Origin: Dendrocalamus latiflorus
Taxonomy: Eukaryota; Streptophyta; Magnoliopsida; Poales; Poaceae
Direction: 5' to 3'
Assembly (NCBI GenBank): GCA_017311315.1
Contig: CM029650.1
Coordinates: 12,605,884-12,669,883 of the forward strand
Length of the DNA stretch: 64,000 bases
The notes below the pieces were generated by a model, which was not told the origin of the DNA, did not search any database, and saw only the letters and a list, made by a program, of their open reading frames with translations. The position numbers and the translations under genes are program-made. Within the stretch, counting starts at the first letter, position 1. Each line of letters starts with the position of its first letter. This document shows, piece after piece, positions 32,782 to 43,660 of the stretch.

Positions 32782-33244
32782 TGATGAGGCGATGGGGTCC
32801 CGATCTTCCGATAGGATGATAACTATCGATTTTGGTGGAGATGACTCTTGCGATCCGACTACAACCGTACGAGACGTCACTTGCGCCTTAGCAATCGCTG
32901 AACCACACCCAAGTCATTATCAACCGTGCCAAGAACGCGGTTGACCTGACCACGAAGGTCTATTCCTGCATGCAATCGAAGAACAAGCAAGAACAAGGAT
33001 AGTGAGCAACCTGAATTTGCTAGATATAAAAGTCGCACAAGGATAGTTGAGGTTCTGTAACACGAATCTGTTGGTCTAGCCGACACAAGAGAACGTGGAG
33101 TTTGCACAAGGGGCTAAACTGATCTAAACAAAACCTTTTTGAAACGAGCTCACCTTATAATTTAAGTGATGCGTAGGAGCTCTTGTAATTGGAACAACAA
33201 GCATAGCAAATATGGTTGTATCCATAGGGGTCGTGTCCTCATCA
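32782..33244 (-). repeat. 5' LTR of element A
   Basis: It is 463 bp with the same internal deletion as the left LTR, so the deletion predates this insertion. The short form has lost the TATA-bearing segment seen at 40418-40426 in C, so its promoter is uncertain. Confidence 0.92.
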
Positions 33245-33249
33245 CTAGT

Positions 33250-33351
33250 GATACACCAGATATGGCAAGCATGATAATCGCTTGCAATAGAAGGAGATGA
33301 CCGGGTCAAGAAAATGTATTTTGGTATTTTGACCAAAATACCGAAAACTAC
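33250..33351 (+). mobile_element. Copia-like LTR fragment between A and a solo LTR
   Basis: This continues the sequence broken by element A. It contains a small hairpin GGTATTTT-GACC-AAAATACC (about 33322-33341). It ends at the actac duplication of the next insertion. Confidence 0.4.
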
Positions 33352-34398
33352 TGATGCGGGGGATGCCCGATCTTCACGGAGGATAAATATGTGAGGTGAA
33401 GATAACTAGCTGCAAGCAGCCAAGATAGTAGTGCAACCTGACGATTCTTGAGGCCAACCACTGCCTATGCAATGACCTGCAACAAGTATTCGCCCAACCA
33501 CACTCTAAGTTCCCAATCCACACAACCACGCACGAAGTTGGAAGCACAGAAAGGTTGCCGTCGAACGACCACTTTTGCAATCTCACTAGGAAAATTACAA
33601 GAGCAAAGGAAGAGAGAATTCTCAAGTTTTTTGTAGCACTTGGCTAATCTATTCTGAAATCATATGGCTTAAAGTTTCTCCTTAAAAGAAGAAAGGAGTA
33701 TTTATACTAGGAACAACCCTCCTAGCTAGGTGTGAACATACTCCAAAATGGAACCCATTTTCGTGTGCCCTTTGGGTTCCTTAGGCTTAGAGAGGTAGTA
33801 ATCTCATGTGGCCTCGCGCTATAGTTATTGTCCCGGGCAGCTAGTCTTGAAACCTGCATATCTTTTGACTCAAGCCTCCAAATGATGCACCGTTTGTTGT
33901 GCTGGAAAGAGGACTTAATTTCCTATCCATTCCTGCTCCCCATGCATGCTGGACACGCCCATATTTATGTGGGATTCGGTAGAAAGTTGGTAGTCAAATT
34001 CTGAGGCTGCGCATGCAACGCTTGATGGCCTGAACAGCTTGCTAGTATTCTTGATGTCCAGCTCAGCCTTCTTCACGTCCAACTGGTCATAGGTGGATGT
34101 TGTTAAACAATATACTCCGGTAGCTAAGTCTTGATCCTTGCAATGTGCTCCTTCTGCTTGAATTATCTCCATAGGTGCAAACCTAAGTAAAAGCATACGA
34201 GACTTAGGCAGTATATAATTCTTATCTACAACAATATTAGATTCAGCTAGGCATGCATTCACCTCTTGTTGTATTTGCTTAGTGCGGTTCCTAGTCATGG
34301 GACCCAAATAAGCCTCTTTTGTAGAAGCTTCAACTTGCAGTTGTGTAGAATCTTGTGGAGTAGATGATGAATAAGGTGAGCTAGGGATGTCCTCATCA
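33352..34398 (-). mobile_element. Solo LTR with 5-bp target duplication, 1047 bp
   Basis: On the minus strand it runs TGATGAGGACATCCC...CCCCGCATCA, flanked by actac at 33347-33351 and 34399-34403. The minus-strand frame 34398-33915 encodes a Gypsy polyprotein tail (DEDIPSSPYSSST..., GPMTRNRTKQIQQEVNACL...). A TATA-like TATTTATACT lies near 33700. No internal region remains. Confidence 0.9.
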
Positions 34399-34403
34399 AC
34401 TAC

Positions 34404-35981
34404 GTTGAAGCAAAACCACGGGGCTTGGGAGAGTGATTTAGATAAGGAAAACCTGATAAGATTAAGTTGGATCAAGGTTAAGGACTTAGAGGATTCAGAC
34501 TTATGTGCTTTGAAAAACGTGTATAAGTGGTGTGGTTTAAAACCCATGTGTGTATGGGTTATCTAGTTCCGCCATTATGCTAAGTGGATAGTATCTACTA
34601 AGCGTTAGATATGGCTAGCTTGCCCACCTATTTAAGGGGAAGGAATGGAATCTTGTGGTTAACCATCCAACTATCCTCTCTTGAGACTTTGATCATGAGT
34701 TCTTGGTTAGGGTTTGAGAGAAGTGGATTGCTTATGGTGTGCTCTCTTGTACTCCAAGTGGAGTGGCTATAAAAACTTCATCCCCAAGTAGCAATGCATG
34801 AATCTTTATTCATCTCTATGAATCTTTTATGTTGATTGATTTGATCTTAATTTGATTGGTTTTTCTCTTCTCTCTCTCCTTCTTGGTCTTGCTGTGCCAA
34901 GGACATACAAGAGATGAAGATAACTTCTAAAAATCAATCTCTACCCATCTAGGCACTTAGTTGGCAAGTTCATGAAAAACCCAGTTTTTGCTCTTTTTAG
35001 CATCTTTGAGTCATTTCTTGATCTATCTATTTTTACCTCAATTTCTTTGGTATTCTTACTTGCTAGGACATGTTAAAACACATCTAGAGCCCATCATTCA
35101 CCTACGAGCAAGTTATATTCATCGTTTGCTGTTTTTGATCTGTTTTTAGTGCGATCTGCCTTCAAATGAAGAAAGGTCAGAACTTTTGCAACAATTTTCT
35201 TGATTGTTGATTGGAATAGGTTCTTGACATCCTAGAGAAGGTGTATACCAAATTTCAAGTGTTTTGGAGCTTTTTTGAGAGTTAACTCATTTTTAGATTT
35301 TGGACTGGTTTTGGTGCAGCAGAGCTTCACGAACCAAAAGATCTCAATTCTCTCAAGATCTTTCAGGTTTTTTTATTGAAATAGGTTCTTAAAATCTTGA
35401 ACTAGCTTTGGTTTAGGCTTCAAGTCTTTTTTATCAATGGATCAAAAGTTTCATGGTTTTCGGATTTGAAATAGTGATGTTTCTCACTATTTATGAGTTG
35501 AAATCACTATTCATGGACTGAAATATTCATCGCTTCTCATAACTATTGCAATGAAGATTAACAGAATACTTAGAAAAAAATTTGAGGGCACTATTCACCC
35601 TTGCTCTATTGCCATATCGGTCCTACAATACCCTAGATATGATATAGGATGGATACAATATAGTACAAATATAGACTAAGTTAGAATTGAAAAAATGATG
35701 GATAGTGTACAGACACGATATTGGTGTCCTTGGAGCCATAGGAGGAACCAAAGAATAAATCTTCTAGCGAAGGTGAGACATCCGAGTGATTTCCATAGAA
35801 TGTTTGCCTCTAATCTTTTTTCCCTCGATGAGGAAAAGAAAGTTTTTTGACACCCTAGTGTGTTGCCTTTGCTCATTACCATGTAGGGCACTTTTTACTG
35901 AATAAAACATTTTACAAATTATTTTAAGAATAAACTTGTCGCAAACTTATACTTTTAAAGGCAAACCATACTTGCAACACT
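34404..35981 (+). other. AT-rich stretch, probably the rest of the Copia-like LTR then flank
   Basis: Two TATA-like motifs in plus orientation, CTATTTAAGG near 34628-34637 and CTATAAAAAC at 34767-34776, fit an LTR promoter region continuing from 29331-29746 and 33250-33351. Where the LTR ends is not clear. From about 35300 the sequence is AT-rich and unassigned. No coding region is supported; the only open frame (35676-35891, minus) is short and unrecognised. Confidence 0.35.
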
Positions 35982-35986
35982 ACAGA

Positions 35987-36575
35987 TGATGAGGCGATGG
36001 GTCCCGATCTTCCGATAGGATTGATAACTATCGACTTTGGCGGAGGTGACTCTCACGATCCGACTACAACCGTACGACGACGCTTGCGCCTTAGCAATCG
36101 CTGAACCAACCCCAAAGTGTTATCAACCGTGCCAAGAACGCGGTTGACCTGACCACGAAGGTCTATTCCTGCATGCAACCGAAGAGCACGCAAGAACAAG
36201 ATAACAAGCAATCTGAAATTGCAAATATATAAATTGAGATCAAAAGGTGGGATTCCGAAGGCTGTCTTGATAGGTGGTCGTCCGACACAACTGAAGAATA
36301 GAAGTTTGCACAAGGGCTAAACCTAAACTCAATGAAATCCCAGTCCTAGCAAAGGAGACGGCGGCTCTTATATAGATATAAGAACCAGGGGTGGCGGCCA
36401 ATGAGCATGCCCTAGGGTTACAAGGCCCATGGGCCCAAGTGGTGGTGGCACAGCACCTTTTTTGACTCGGACTCAGAAACCAACGTGCACACTTTTGATG
36501 ATTTCGGCCGGCTCAGATAGAATTTGAAGATGAGGTTGAATCCTTTGGAAAGTAGACTTCATAAGCTTTCCATGA
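35987..36575 (-). repeat. Truncated 3' LTR of element B
   Basis: This is the distal ~590 bp of a B/D-type LTR, ending TGATGAGG at 35987 on the plus strand. At 36574-36575 it joins gag sequence (ATTGTCCATACTAG); two bases of microhomology are visible at the join. Confidence 0.85.
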
Positions 36576-37575
36576 TTGTCCATACTAGATGGTGCAAAAA
36601 GAGATGAACACATAGGCATTGGATGAGTACTAAATTTTACTTCCCTCTCATATTGAACAAGATCCAACACACAAGAATTGTTGTCCAAAACAGTAAGCTT
36701 CAATTCATCCATGTGATCACAAGTTATGCATATTCGATATACAAAAAAATGATTTTCTACACCATAATCTCCAATCAAATTAAACTTATACCCAGGGGTG
36801 TAGGCACTAAACAAAAATTTCGAACATGCAAGTTCAGAAACCTTCTCCATAACATGTGACAATTTCATAGGTAGATCTAACATTATGTAACACAACGAAT
36901 TAGCAGGAGAAATTCTAGCAAGTACTTCCTTATGTGTAATTAATTCGACATGTGCAAAATTATGAGAATTTAGATCAGCACATGTTTCATTCAAGTCAAC
37001 ACAAGGAATATCAATAGATTGCACTACAGCAGGTATATACTCACAAGGTTGCTCTATGTCTTGTTGTAGCTCCAAATCAGTATCTTTGTCATTATCATCC
37101 TCATCAGATACTGTAGATACCTCAAATTTCTCCTCTAATGGCATAAGATGCAGCAGATCATCCTTCATCTCTTCAAGCATCTTAGCTGTATCTGTAGATG
37201 GAGTAGGAGCCAATACAATGTCAGCGTTTTCGGTTACCTTATGTTGCACCTCGCTTGTGACAGTAGGTGCTGGAGGTACAAAGCGATGTCGCAATTTTTT
37301 TTCATCTGCTCCCATGTGTATATATAGTGGAAATCGAGATTTGACCACCAATGTTGAACATCACCAATCAGTGCCGTCCTTGCCATGCTCATCTTCTCAA
37401 CAGGATCAAGATCCTGTCTTTCAAAGTAGCTCTCCAACATAGTAACCCACAAGAAGTAGTCCGATGATGTACTCTTAGCGGTGAGTGGAAAGATATATAC
37501 CGGTAATTGTTTCCCTTCGAGTTCAAATCTGCCCGCGATGACATCATAATCTACCCATTTTCCAAAGTTTGTCAT
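36576..37575 (-). pseudogene. Gag-like ORF of element B, frameshifted and truncated
   Basis: It reads from MTNFGKWVDYD (start about 37575) with the same capsid pattern as A (ARTALIGDVQHWW, then W and FVPPAP). After TWEQMKK the frame shifts at an A8 run (about 37298-37305, T8 on the plus strand), and the protein continues in another frame through EKKLRHRFVPPAP and the shared module (HKEVLARISPANSLCY; FLFSAYTPGYKF). It then runs into LTR sequence at 36575 because of the deletion. The last third found in A and C is missing. The single-base change in a homopolymer should be checked against reads. Confidence 0.8.
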
Positions 37576-38678
37576 TGTTAGTAGAAAACAAGGAAACAAA
37601 TCACAAATAAATGTTCCTATCAACTACTAGGATATGGAGGCTCAAATCAAGTCACACATCTCTCAAGCTCTTACCAAATTCTTACGAGTTCTTACCAAAG
37701 CAAACAGGTGGTGCAACCGGTGGCTGGTTCATGATAAATCTAACTCAAGTGATGAGTAAAGCGATTGCAAGGTACAGCGAGACCTGTTCGGTTAGTAGAA
37801 AAGTGGAGCTTGGATAGGCTATGTATTTTGTAGCAAAGGAAAACAATCAATTAATTTCAGAAATTGCACAGAATTGAATTATAGTTCGTATCTAGCACTT
37901 AGCCTATGTTGCTGATCAACCAAGGATCGAAGAAGGCTAAAATAAGTGTATGGCAATGTATGTGAGTGGTTAATACAAGATAATTCAATTGAATGCAATC
38001 TGGAATTGAAGAGCACAAGGATTGATCCAAAACTTGAAAACTGAAGATTTCTGTCCACTAGACAGCACGTCGGTATTTCGGCCGTAACTTTTTGTCAGTT
38101 GCCTTTTTTCAATGATTCTTTTTTTTCTCCGTTTGCTGACGGCTTTTTCTACAACTTTTGTTTTGGGGCCAAGTTCTGGAAACTGATCAAAAAATTCGCA
38201 CAAAATTCACAAATGCCGACTGTTGCAGATTCAATCTGGAATTTTGGGTCAACTTTCACCGCTTATATCTCTTAACTGCCTTTCTGGAATCACGTGAAAT
38301 TTTACAGATAGATGGATGATGAATTTTTGAATCTAATGGCGGTGGTCTCACTAAAAAATAATCTCGGAATCAAAAGATATGGCATTTTTGGTGGCGGCTG
38401 CAGAGAAAGGACAGATCAGCCGAAATTGGAATTAGGGTTTGGGGTGGGGAAATTTTTTTTGTTTGGATTTTTATTGGAACAAAGATATGACCAGCAACTA
38501 GACAAAGCTAAAACGGACACAAATTCAATTTAGCAAACCAAAAATAACAGATTGAAAGGCACAACGGGGTTTGGACAGCAGAAATTAACTCTTTTTGTGG
38601 GGCAATTTTTCTGGACTATGGGAAATAAAAATCAATCTACTAACTAGGGATACAAGAAATTCCTACCGGTCAACTGAA

Positions 38679-38690
38679 GCTCTGATACCA
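38679..38690 (-). other. Primer-binding site of element B
   Basis: TGGTATCAGAGC on the minus strand, two bases from the LTR edge at 38693. Confidence 0.9.
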
Positions 38691-38692
38691 AC

Positions 38693-39417
38693 TGATGAGG
38701 CGATGGGTCCCGATCTTCCGATAGGATTGATAACTAACGATTTTGGTGGAGGTGACTCTCACGATCCGACTACAACCGTACGACGACGCTTGCGCCTTAG
38801 CAATCGCTGAACCAACCCAAAGTGTTATCAACCGTGCCAAGAACGCGGTTGACCTGACCACGAAGGTCTATTCCTGCATGCAACCGAAGAACACGCAAGA
38901 ACAAGATAACAAGCAATCTGAAATTGCAAATATATAAATTGAGATCAAAAGGTGGGATACCGAAGGCAGTCTTGACAGGTGGTCGTCCGACACAACTGAA
39001 AAACAGAAGTTTGCACAAGGGCTAAACCTAAACTCAATGAAATCCCAGTCCTAGCAAAGGAGACGGCGGCTCTTATATAGAGATAAGAACCAGGGGTGGC
39101 GGCCAACGAGCATGCCGTAGGGTTACAAGGCCCATGGGCCCAAGTGGTGGCGCAGCACCTTTTTTGACTCGGACTCAGAAACCAACGTGCACACTTTTGA
39201 TGATTTCGGCCGGCTCAGATAGAATTTGAAGATGAGGTTGAATCCTTTGGAAAGTAGACTTCATAAGCTTTCCATGAAGTACAAGAACGTCCCAAACGGA
39301 GTCCGTATGAGAAAGTTACGCTCGTTTCAACTTGCACCAGTGCAGCAGTGCGAATCTGATTCCAGTACGTGACTAACACGGACTCTTTTGATGATTGCGG
39401 CTGTCTCGGATAGAATT
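38693..39417 (-). repeat. 5' LTR of element B, left part
   Basis: The LTR starts TGATGAGGCG on the plus strand and runs to the gaatt duplication (39413-39417), where C is inserted. It resumes at 44788. It has a TATA-like TCTTATATAG near 39070 on the plus strand, readable as CTATATAAGA on the minus strand. Confidence 0.9.
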
Positions 39418-40807
39418 TGATGAGGACATGACCCCTATGGATACAACCATATTTCCTATGCTTGTTGTCCTAATTACAAGAGTTCCTTCGCATCGCTTAA
39501 ATTATAAGGTGAGCTCGTTTCAAAGAGGTTTCACTTTGTTTGACAAAGAACTTATGATATTACATAATGAGAGTTTGTTGCGTTTGTTATTATGTACCGA
39601 CATTTATGATGAAGATCATGCAATACGTGAGGCTACACATATGCTAAAACTGAGGACGGTTTTTCTATCAAGAAGGGGAGGATGATGTGACCACGCCACA
39701 AACACATACGACAATAGCGCCCAATATCAAGATTGAACTAAAGGTGAATTCGTTTCTTCAGCCTTCATATGTTACTAAGAATAGACCGCTACCTAATGCA
39801 AGTGATTTAATTGTGCTTAGGAACTTGGGAAAGGATGAAGGAAAGGGATATGGAGTCCTGGACATGCATGGAAGGAATAATGGAGGTCACCACGTCACTT
39901 TGGGACCAAGTCAAGCACGAATTCGAGTTGGACACGTTTTGGAATCAGACTCGGACTGCTGCGATGGTACCAAGTTCAAACGGGCATAACTTCCTCATAC
40001 GGACTCCGTTTGGGACGTTCTTGTACTTCATGGAAAGCTTATGAAGTCTATTTTCCAACGGATCCAACATCATCTTCAAATTCTATCTGAGCCGGCCGCA
40101 ATCCTCAAAAGAGTCCACGTTGGTCACGTACTGGAATCGGATTCGGACTGCTGCAATGGTGCAAGTTTAAACGGACATAACTTCCTCATACGGACTCCGT
40201 TTGGGACGTTCTTGTACTTCATGGAAAGCTTATCAAGTCTACTTTCCAATGGATCCAACCTCATCTTCAAATCCCATCGAGCCGGCCGGAATCATCAAAA
40301 CAATTCACGTAGGTTTCTGAGTCCGAGTCAAAAGGGTGCTGCGCCACCTCCACTTGGGCCCATGGGCCTTGTAACCCTAGGGTGTACCCTTTGGGACGCC
40401 TCCCCTGGTTGTTTTCACTATATAGGAGCCGCCGCCTCCGTTTCTAGGACTTAGGTTTTGTTTAGATCAGTTTAGCCCCTTGTGCAAACTCCACGTTCTC
40501 TTGTGTCGGCTAGACCAACAGATTCGTGTTACAGAACCTCAACTATCCTTGTGCGACTTTTATATCTAGCAAATTCAGGTTGCTCACTATCCTTGTTCTT
40601 GCTTGTTCTTCGATTGCATGCAGGAATAGACCTTCGTGGTCAGGTCAACCGCGTTCTTGGCACGGTTGATAACGACTTGGGTGTGGTTCAGCGATTGCTA
40701 AGGCGCAAGTGACGTCTCGTACGGTTGTAGTCGGATCGCAAGAGTCATCTCCACCAAAATCGATAGTTATCATCCTATCGGAAGATCGGGACCCCATCGC
40801 CTCATCA
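39418..40807 (+). repeat. 5' LTR of element C
   Basis: It starts TGATGAGGACATGACCCC. An internal CAAGAAGGGGAGGA (39669-39682) followed by TGATGTGACC (39683) is the second polypurine tract and LTR start used by relatives B and D. A TATA box CTATATAGG lies at 40418-40426. Imperfect ~190-bp duplicated segments (around 39930-40330) carry the recurring CATACGGACTCCGTTTGGGA phrase. Confidence 0.95.
40418..40426 (+). promoter_or_regulatory. TATA box of element C LTR
   Basis: CTATATAGG in the LTR, followed by a GC-rich GCCGCCGCC segment consistent with the transcription start and R region. The same site is at 44393-44401 in the 3' LTR. The call is by motif and position. Confidence 0.65.
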
Positions 40808-40809
40808 GA

Positions 40810-40821
40810 TGGTATCAGAGC
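40810..40821 (+). other. Primer-binding site of element C
   Basis: TGGTATCAGAGC two bases after the LTR end at 40807. It matches initiator tRNA-Met. Confidence 0.93.
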
Positions 40822-41941
40822 TTCAGTTGACCGGTAGGAATTTCTTGTATCCCTATTTAGTAGATTGATTTTTGTTTCCCATAGTCCAGAAAAATTGCCC
40901 CACAAAAAGAGTTAATTTCCGCTGTCCAAACCCCGTTGTGCTTTTAGATCTGTTAATTTTGGTTTGCTAAATTGAGTTTGTGTTCGTCTTAGCATTTTTC
41001 TTGTTGCTGGTCATATTTGTGGTCCATAAAACTCCCAAAAAAAAATCCCCACGTCCAAAACCATCAAAATCACATCAAACCCTAATTTCCAATTTCGGCC
41101 AGAAGACTCCCTCTTGTGCAGCCGCCACCAAAAACGCCATATCTTTTGTTTCCGATATCTTTTTTGAGTGAAACCACCGCCACTAGACCCATAGCTTCCT
41201 TATCTAACTGCTCCTAAAATTTCGCTTCATTCCATCAAGGCAGTTAAAAGATATCTGCGGTGCAAGTTGTCCCAAATTTCCGGACTGAATCTGTAACAGT
41301 CTGCGCTTGTGATTTTTGTGCGATTTTATCTGTCGGTTTCTAGAATATGGCCCCAAAACAAAAGTTGTAGAAAAAGCCGTCAGGAAACACAGAAAAAAAG
41401 AATCATTAAAAAAAGGCAACTGACAAAAAATTACGGCCAAAATACCGACGTGCTGTCTAGTGGGCAGAAATCTGCTTTCTCAGAATTGGGTCAATCCTTG
41501 TGCTTTTCAATTCCAGATTGCATTCTATTGAATTATCTTGTGCGCATCACTCCTATACATTGTTACACACTTGTTTTGGCCTTCTCCTATCCTTGTTTGA
41601 TCAGCAACATAGGCTAAGTGCTAGATACGAACTATAATTCAATTCTATGCAATTTCTGAAATTAATTGATTGTTTTCCTTTGCTACAAAATACATAGCCT
41701 ATCCAAGCTCCACTTTTCTACTAACCGAACAGGTCTCGCTGTACCTTGCAATCGCTTTACTCATCACTTGAGTTAGATTTATCACGAACCAGCCACCGGT
41801 TGCACCACCTGTTTGCTTTGGTAAGAACTTGTAAGAATTTGGTAAGAGCTTGAGAGATGCGTGACTTGATTTGATGCCTCCATATCCTAGTAGTTGATAG
41901 GAACATTTACTTGTGATTTGTTTCCTTATTTTCTACTAACA

Positions 41942-43660
41942 ATGACAGGCTTGAGAAAATTGGTAGATTATGATGTCATCGCGGGCAGATTTGAACTCGA
42001 AGGGAAACAATTACCAGTATATATCTTGCCACTCACCGCTGAGAGTACGTCGTCGGACTACTTCTTGTGGGTTACTATGATGGATAACTACTTTGAAAAA
42101 CAAGATCTTGATCCTTATGAGAAGATGAGCATGGCAAGGACGGCGCTGATTGGTGATGTTCAACATTGGTGGTCAAATCTCGAGTTCCACTATATATACA
42201 CATGGGAGGAGATGAAAAAGAAATTACGACATCGTTTTGTACCTCCAGCACCCACGGTCACAAGCGAGGTGGAACCTGAGGTAATTGAAAATGTTGATAT
42301 TGTTTTGGTTCCTACTCCATCTACAGATACCACCGAGATACTTGAAGAGGTGAAGGATGATCTGGTGCATCTTATGCCATTAGAGGAGAAGTTTGAGGTA
42401 CCTACAGTATCTGATGAGGACGATAATGACAAAGGTACTGATTTGGTGCTACAACAAGACATAGATCAACCTTGTGAGTATATACCTGCTGTAGTGCAAT
42501 TTTTTGATATCCCTTGTGTTGACTTGAACGAACCATGTGCTGATCTAAATGCTCATAATTTTGCACATGTCGATTTAATTACACATAAGGAAGTATTTGA
42601 TAGAATATCTCCTGCTGATGCATTGTGCTATATCATGCTTAATGAGGCCGTTAGTTTGGATTGTGCTATGGAGAAAGTTTCTGAACTTGCATGTTCGAAA
42701 TTCTTGTTTAGTGCCTACACCCCTGGGTATAAGTTTAATTTGATTGGAGATTATGGTGTAGACAATCAATTTTTTGTATATCGAATATGCATAACTTGTG
42801 ATCACATGGATGAATTGAAGCTTGCTGTTTTAGATAACAATTCTTGTGTGTTGAATCTTGTTCAATATGAGAGGGGAGTAAAATTTAGTATGCATCCAAT
42901 GCCTATGTGTTCATCTCTTTTTGCATCATCTAGTATGGACAATCTGGATAAAGATGATGAATTATGGAAGAACACACAAATCTCTTCACCCTTGCTGGAT
43001 AAATTTGCTATTGCTCCATTGGGATATGATTATATGGATGAACTATGCTTAATTCCAAAAGTTGTAGCTTCGCCCATATGTGCCACCACTTCAAGTTTAC
43101 AACTTCAGATATTTCAATTGCATAAATGCTTCACTTACATTTGCAAATCTAGTTGCAATAATTGCTGTGTGAGAAATTTTAATTTGGTCATTCACATATA
43201 TGATTACTTTTGGGTTAATAATACAATGAGCTTTTATGATTGCTGCTGTGTTATAGCATTAATTGTGCAACAACGAAGAACCGTTAAAACGGATGACATA
43301 TACATATACCATGCATACACCTTGGCTTCTTTGTTACCATACTTTCAGTTTATCAAAAGCCGAGGACGGCTTTGTTTTCAAGAAGGGGAGGATGATGAGG
43401 ACATGACCCCTATGGATACAACCATATTTCCTATGCTTGTTGTCCTAATTACAAGAGTTCCTTCGCATCGCTTAAATTATAAGGTGAGCTCGTTTCAAAG
43501 AGGTTTCACTTTGTTTGACAAAGAACTTATGATATTACATAATGAGAGTTTGTTGCGTTTGTTATTATGTACCGACATTTATGATGAAGATCATGCAATA
43601 CGTGAGGCTACACATATGCTAAAACTGAGGACGGTTTTTCTATCAAGAAGGGGAGGATGA
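41942..43660 (+). CDS. Gag-like protein of element C, about 572 aa
   Basis: The chosen start is the ATG at 41942 (MTGLRKLVDYD), after TTTTCTACTAACA as in its relatives; the frame opens 16 codons earlier. Residues ~38-100 carry the capsid-like pattern (ALIGDVQHWW at 68-77, W88, RFVPPAP near 98). Residues ~105-200 are acidic (SDEDDNDKG). From ~215 comes the shared module (HKEVFDRISPADALCY, FLFSAYTPGYKFNLIGDYG, RICITCDHMDEL), then a Cys-rich region (KSSCNNCCVRNF). The frame reads over the polypurine tract (FQEGEDDED) and continues ~90 codons into the 3' LTR. One extra T in a T-run, compared with D, ends it at RRGG. No enzyme domains. The module is unknown to me. Confidence 0.85.
   Translation: MTGLRKLVDYDVIAGRFELEGKQLPVYILPLTAESTSSDYFLWVTMMDNYFEKQDLDPYEKMSMARTALIGDVQHWWSNLEFHYIYTWEEMKKKLRHRFVPPAPTVTSEVEPEVIENVDIVLVPTPSTDTTEILEEVKDDLVHLMPLEEKFEVPTVSDEDDNDKGTDLVLQQDIDQPCEYIPAVVQFFDIPCVDLNEPCADLNAHNFAHVDLITHKEVFDRISPADALCYIMLNEAVSLDCAMEKVSELACSKFLFSAYTPGYKFNLIGDYGVDNQFFVYRICITCDHMDELKLAVLDNNSCVLNLVQYERGVKFSMHPMPMCSSLFASSSMDNLDKDDELWKNTQISSPLLDKFAIAPLGYDYMDELCLIPKVVASPICATTSSLQLQIFQLHKCFTYICKSSCNNCCVRNFNLVIHIYDYFWVNNTMSFYDCCCVIALIVQQRRTVKTDDIYIYHAYTLASLLPYFQFIKSRGRLCFQEGEDDEDMTPMDTTIFPMLVVLITRVPSHRLNYKVSSFQRGFTLFDKELMILHNESLLRLLLCTDIYDEDHAIREATHMLKLRTVFLSRRGG
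43379..43392 (+). other. Polypurine tract of element C (first of two)
   Basis: CAAGAAGGGGAGGA directly before the LTR start TGATGAGG at 43393. An identical 14-mer lies at 43644-43657 inside the LTR. Confidence 0.9.

Larger units (their letters stand above)
29752..33244 (-). mobile_element. Element A: full-length non-autonomous Gypsy-type element, short LTRs
   Basis: It is 3493 bp with two 463-bp LTRs (29752-30214 and 32782-33244), flanked by the perfect duplication ctagt at 29747-29751 and 33245-33249. The primer site and polypurine tract are intact. Only a gag-like ORF is present. The two LTRs differ at about three positions (near 29805, 29884 and 30117). It is related to B, C and D but carries LTRs shortened by an internal deletion of about 0.9 kb relative to C. 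Confidence 0.93.

Noticed and set aside
39418..39687. Initial reading of 39418-39687 as a leftover internal fragment, which would make C a partial tandem like the 5544 element
   Set aside because: The gaatt duplication directly flanks TGATGAGG at 39418 and CCTCATCA at 44782, so this segment is the true start of the LTR.
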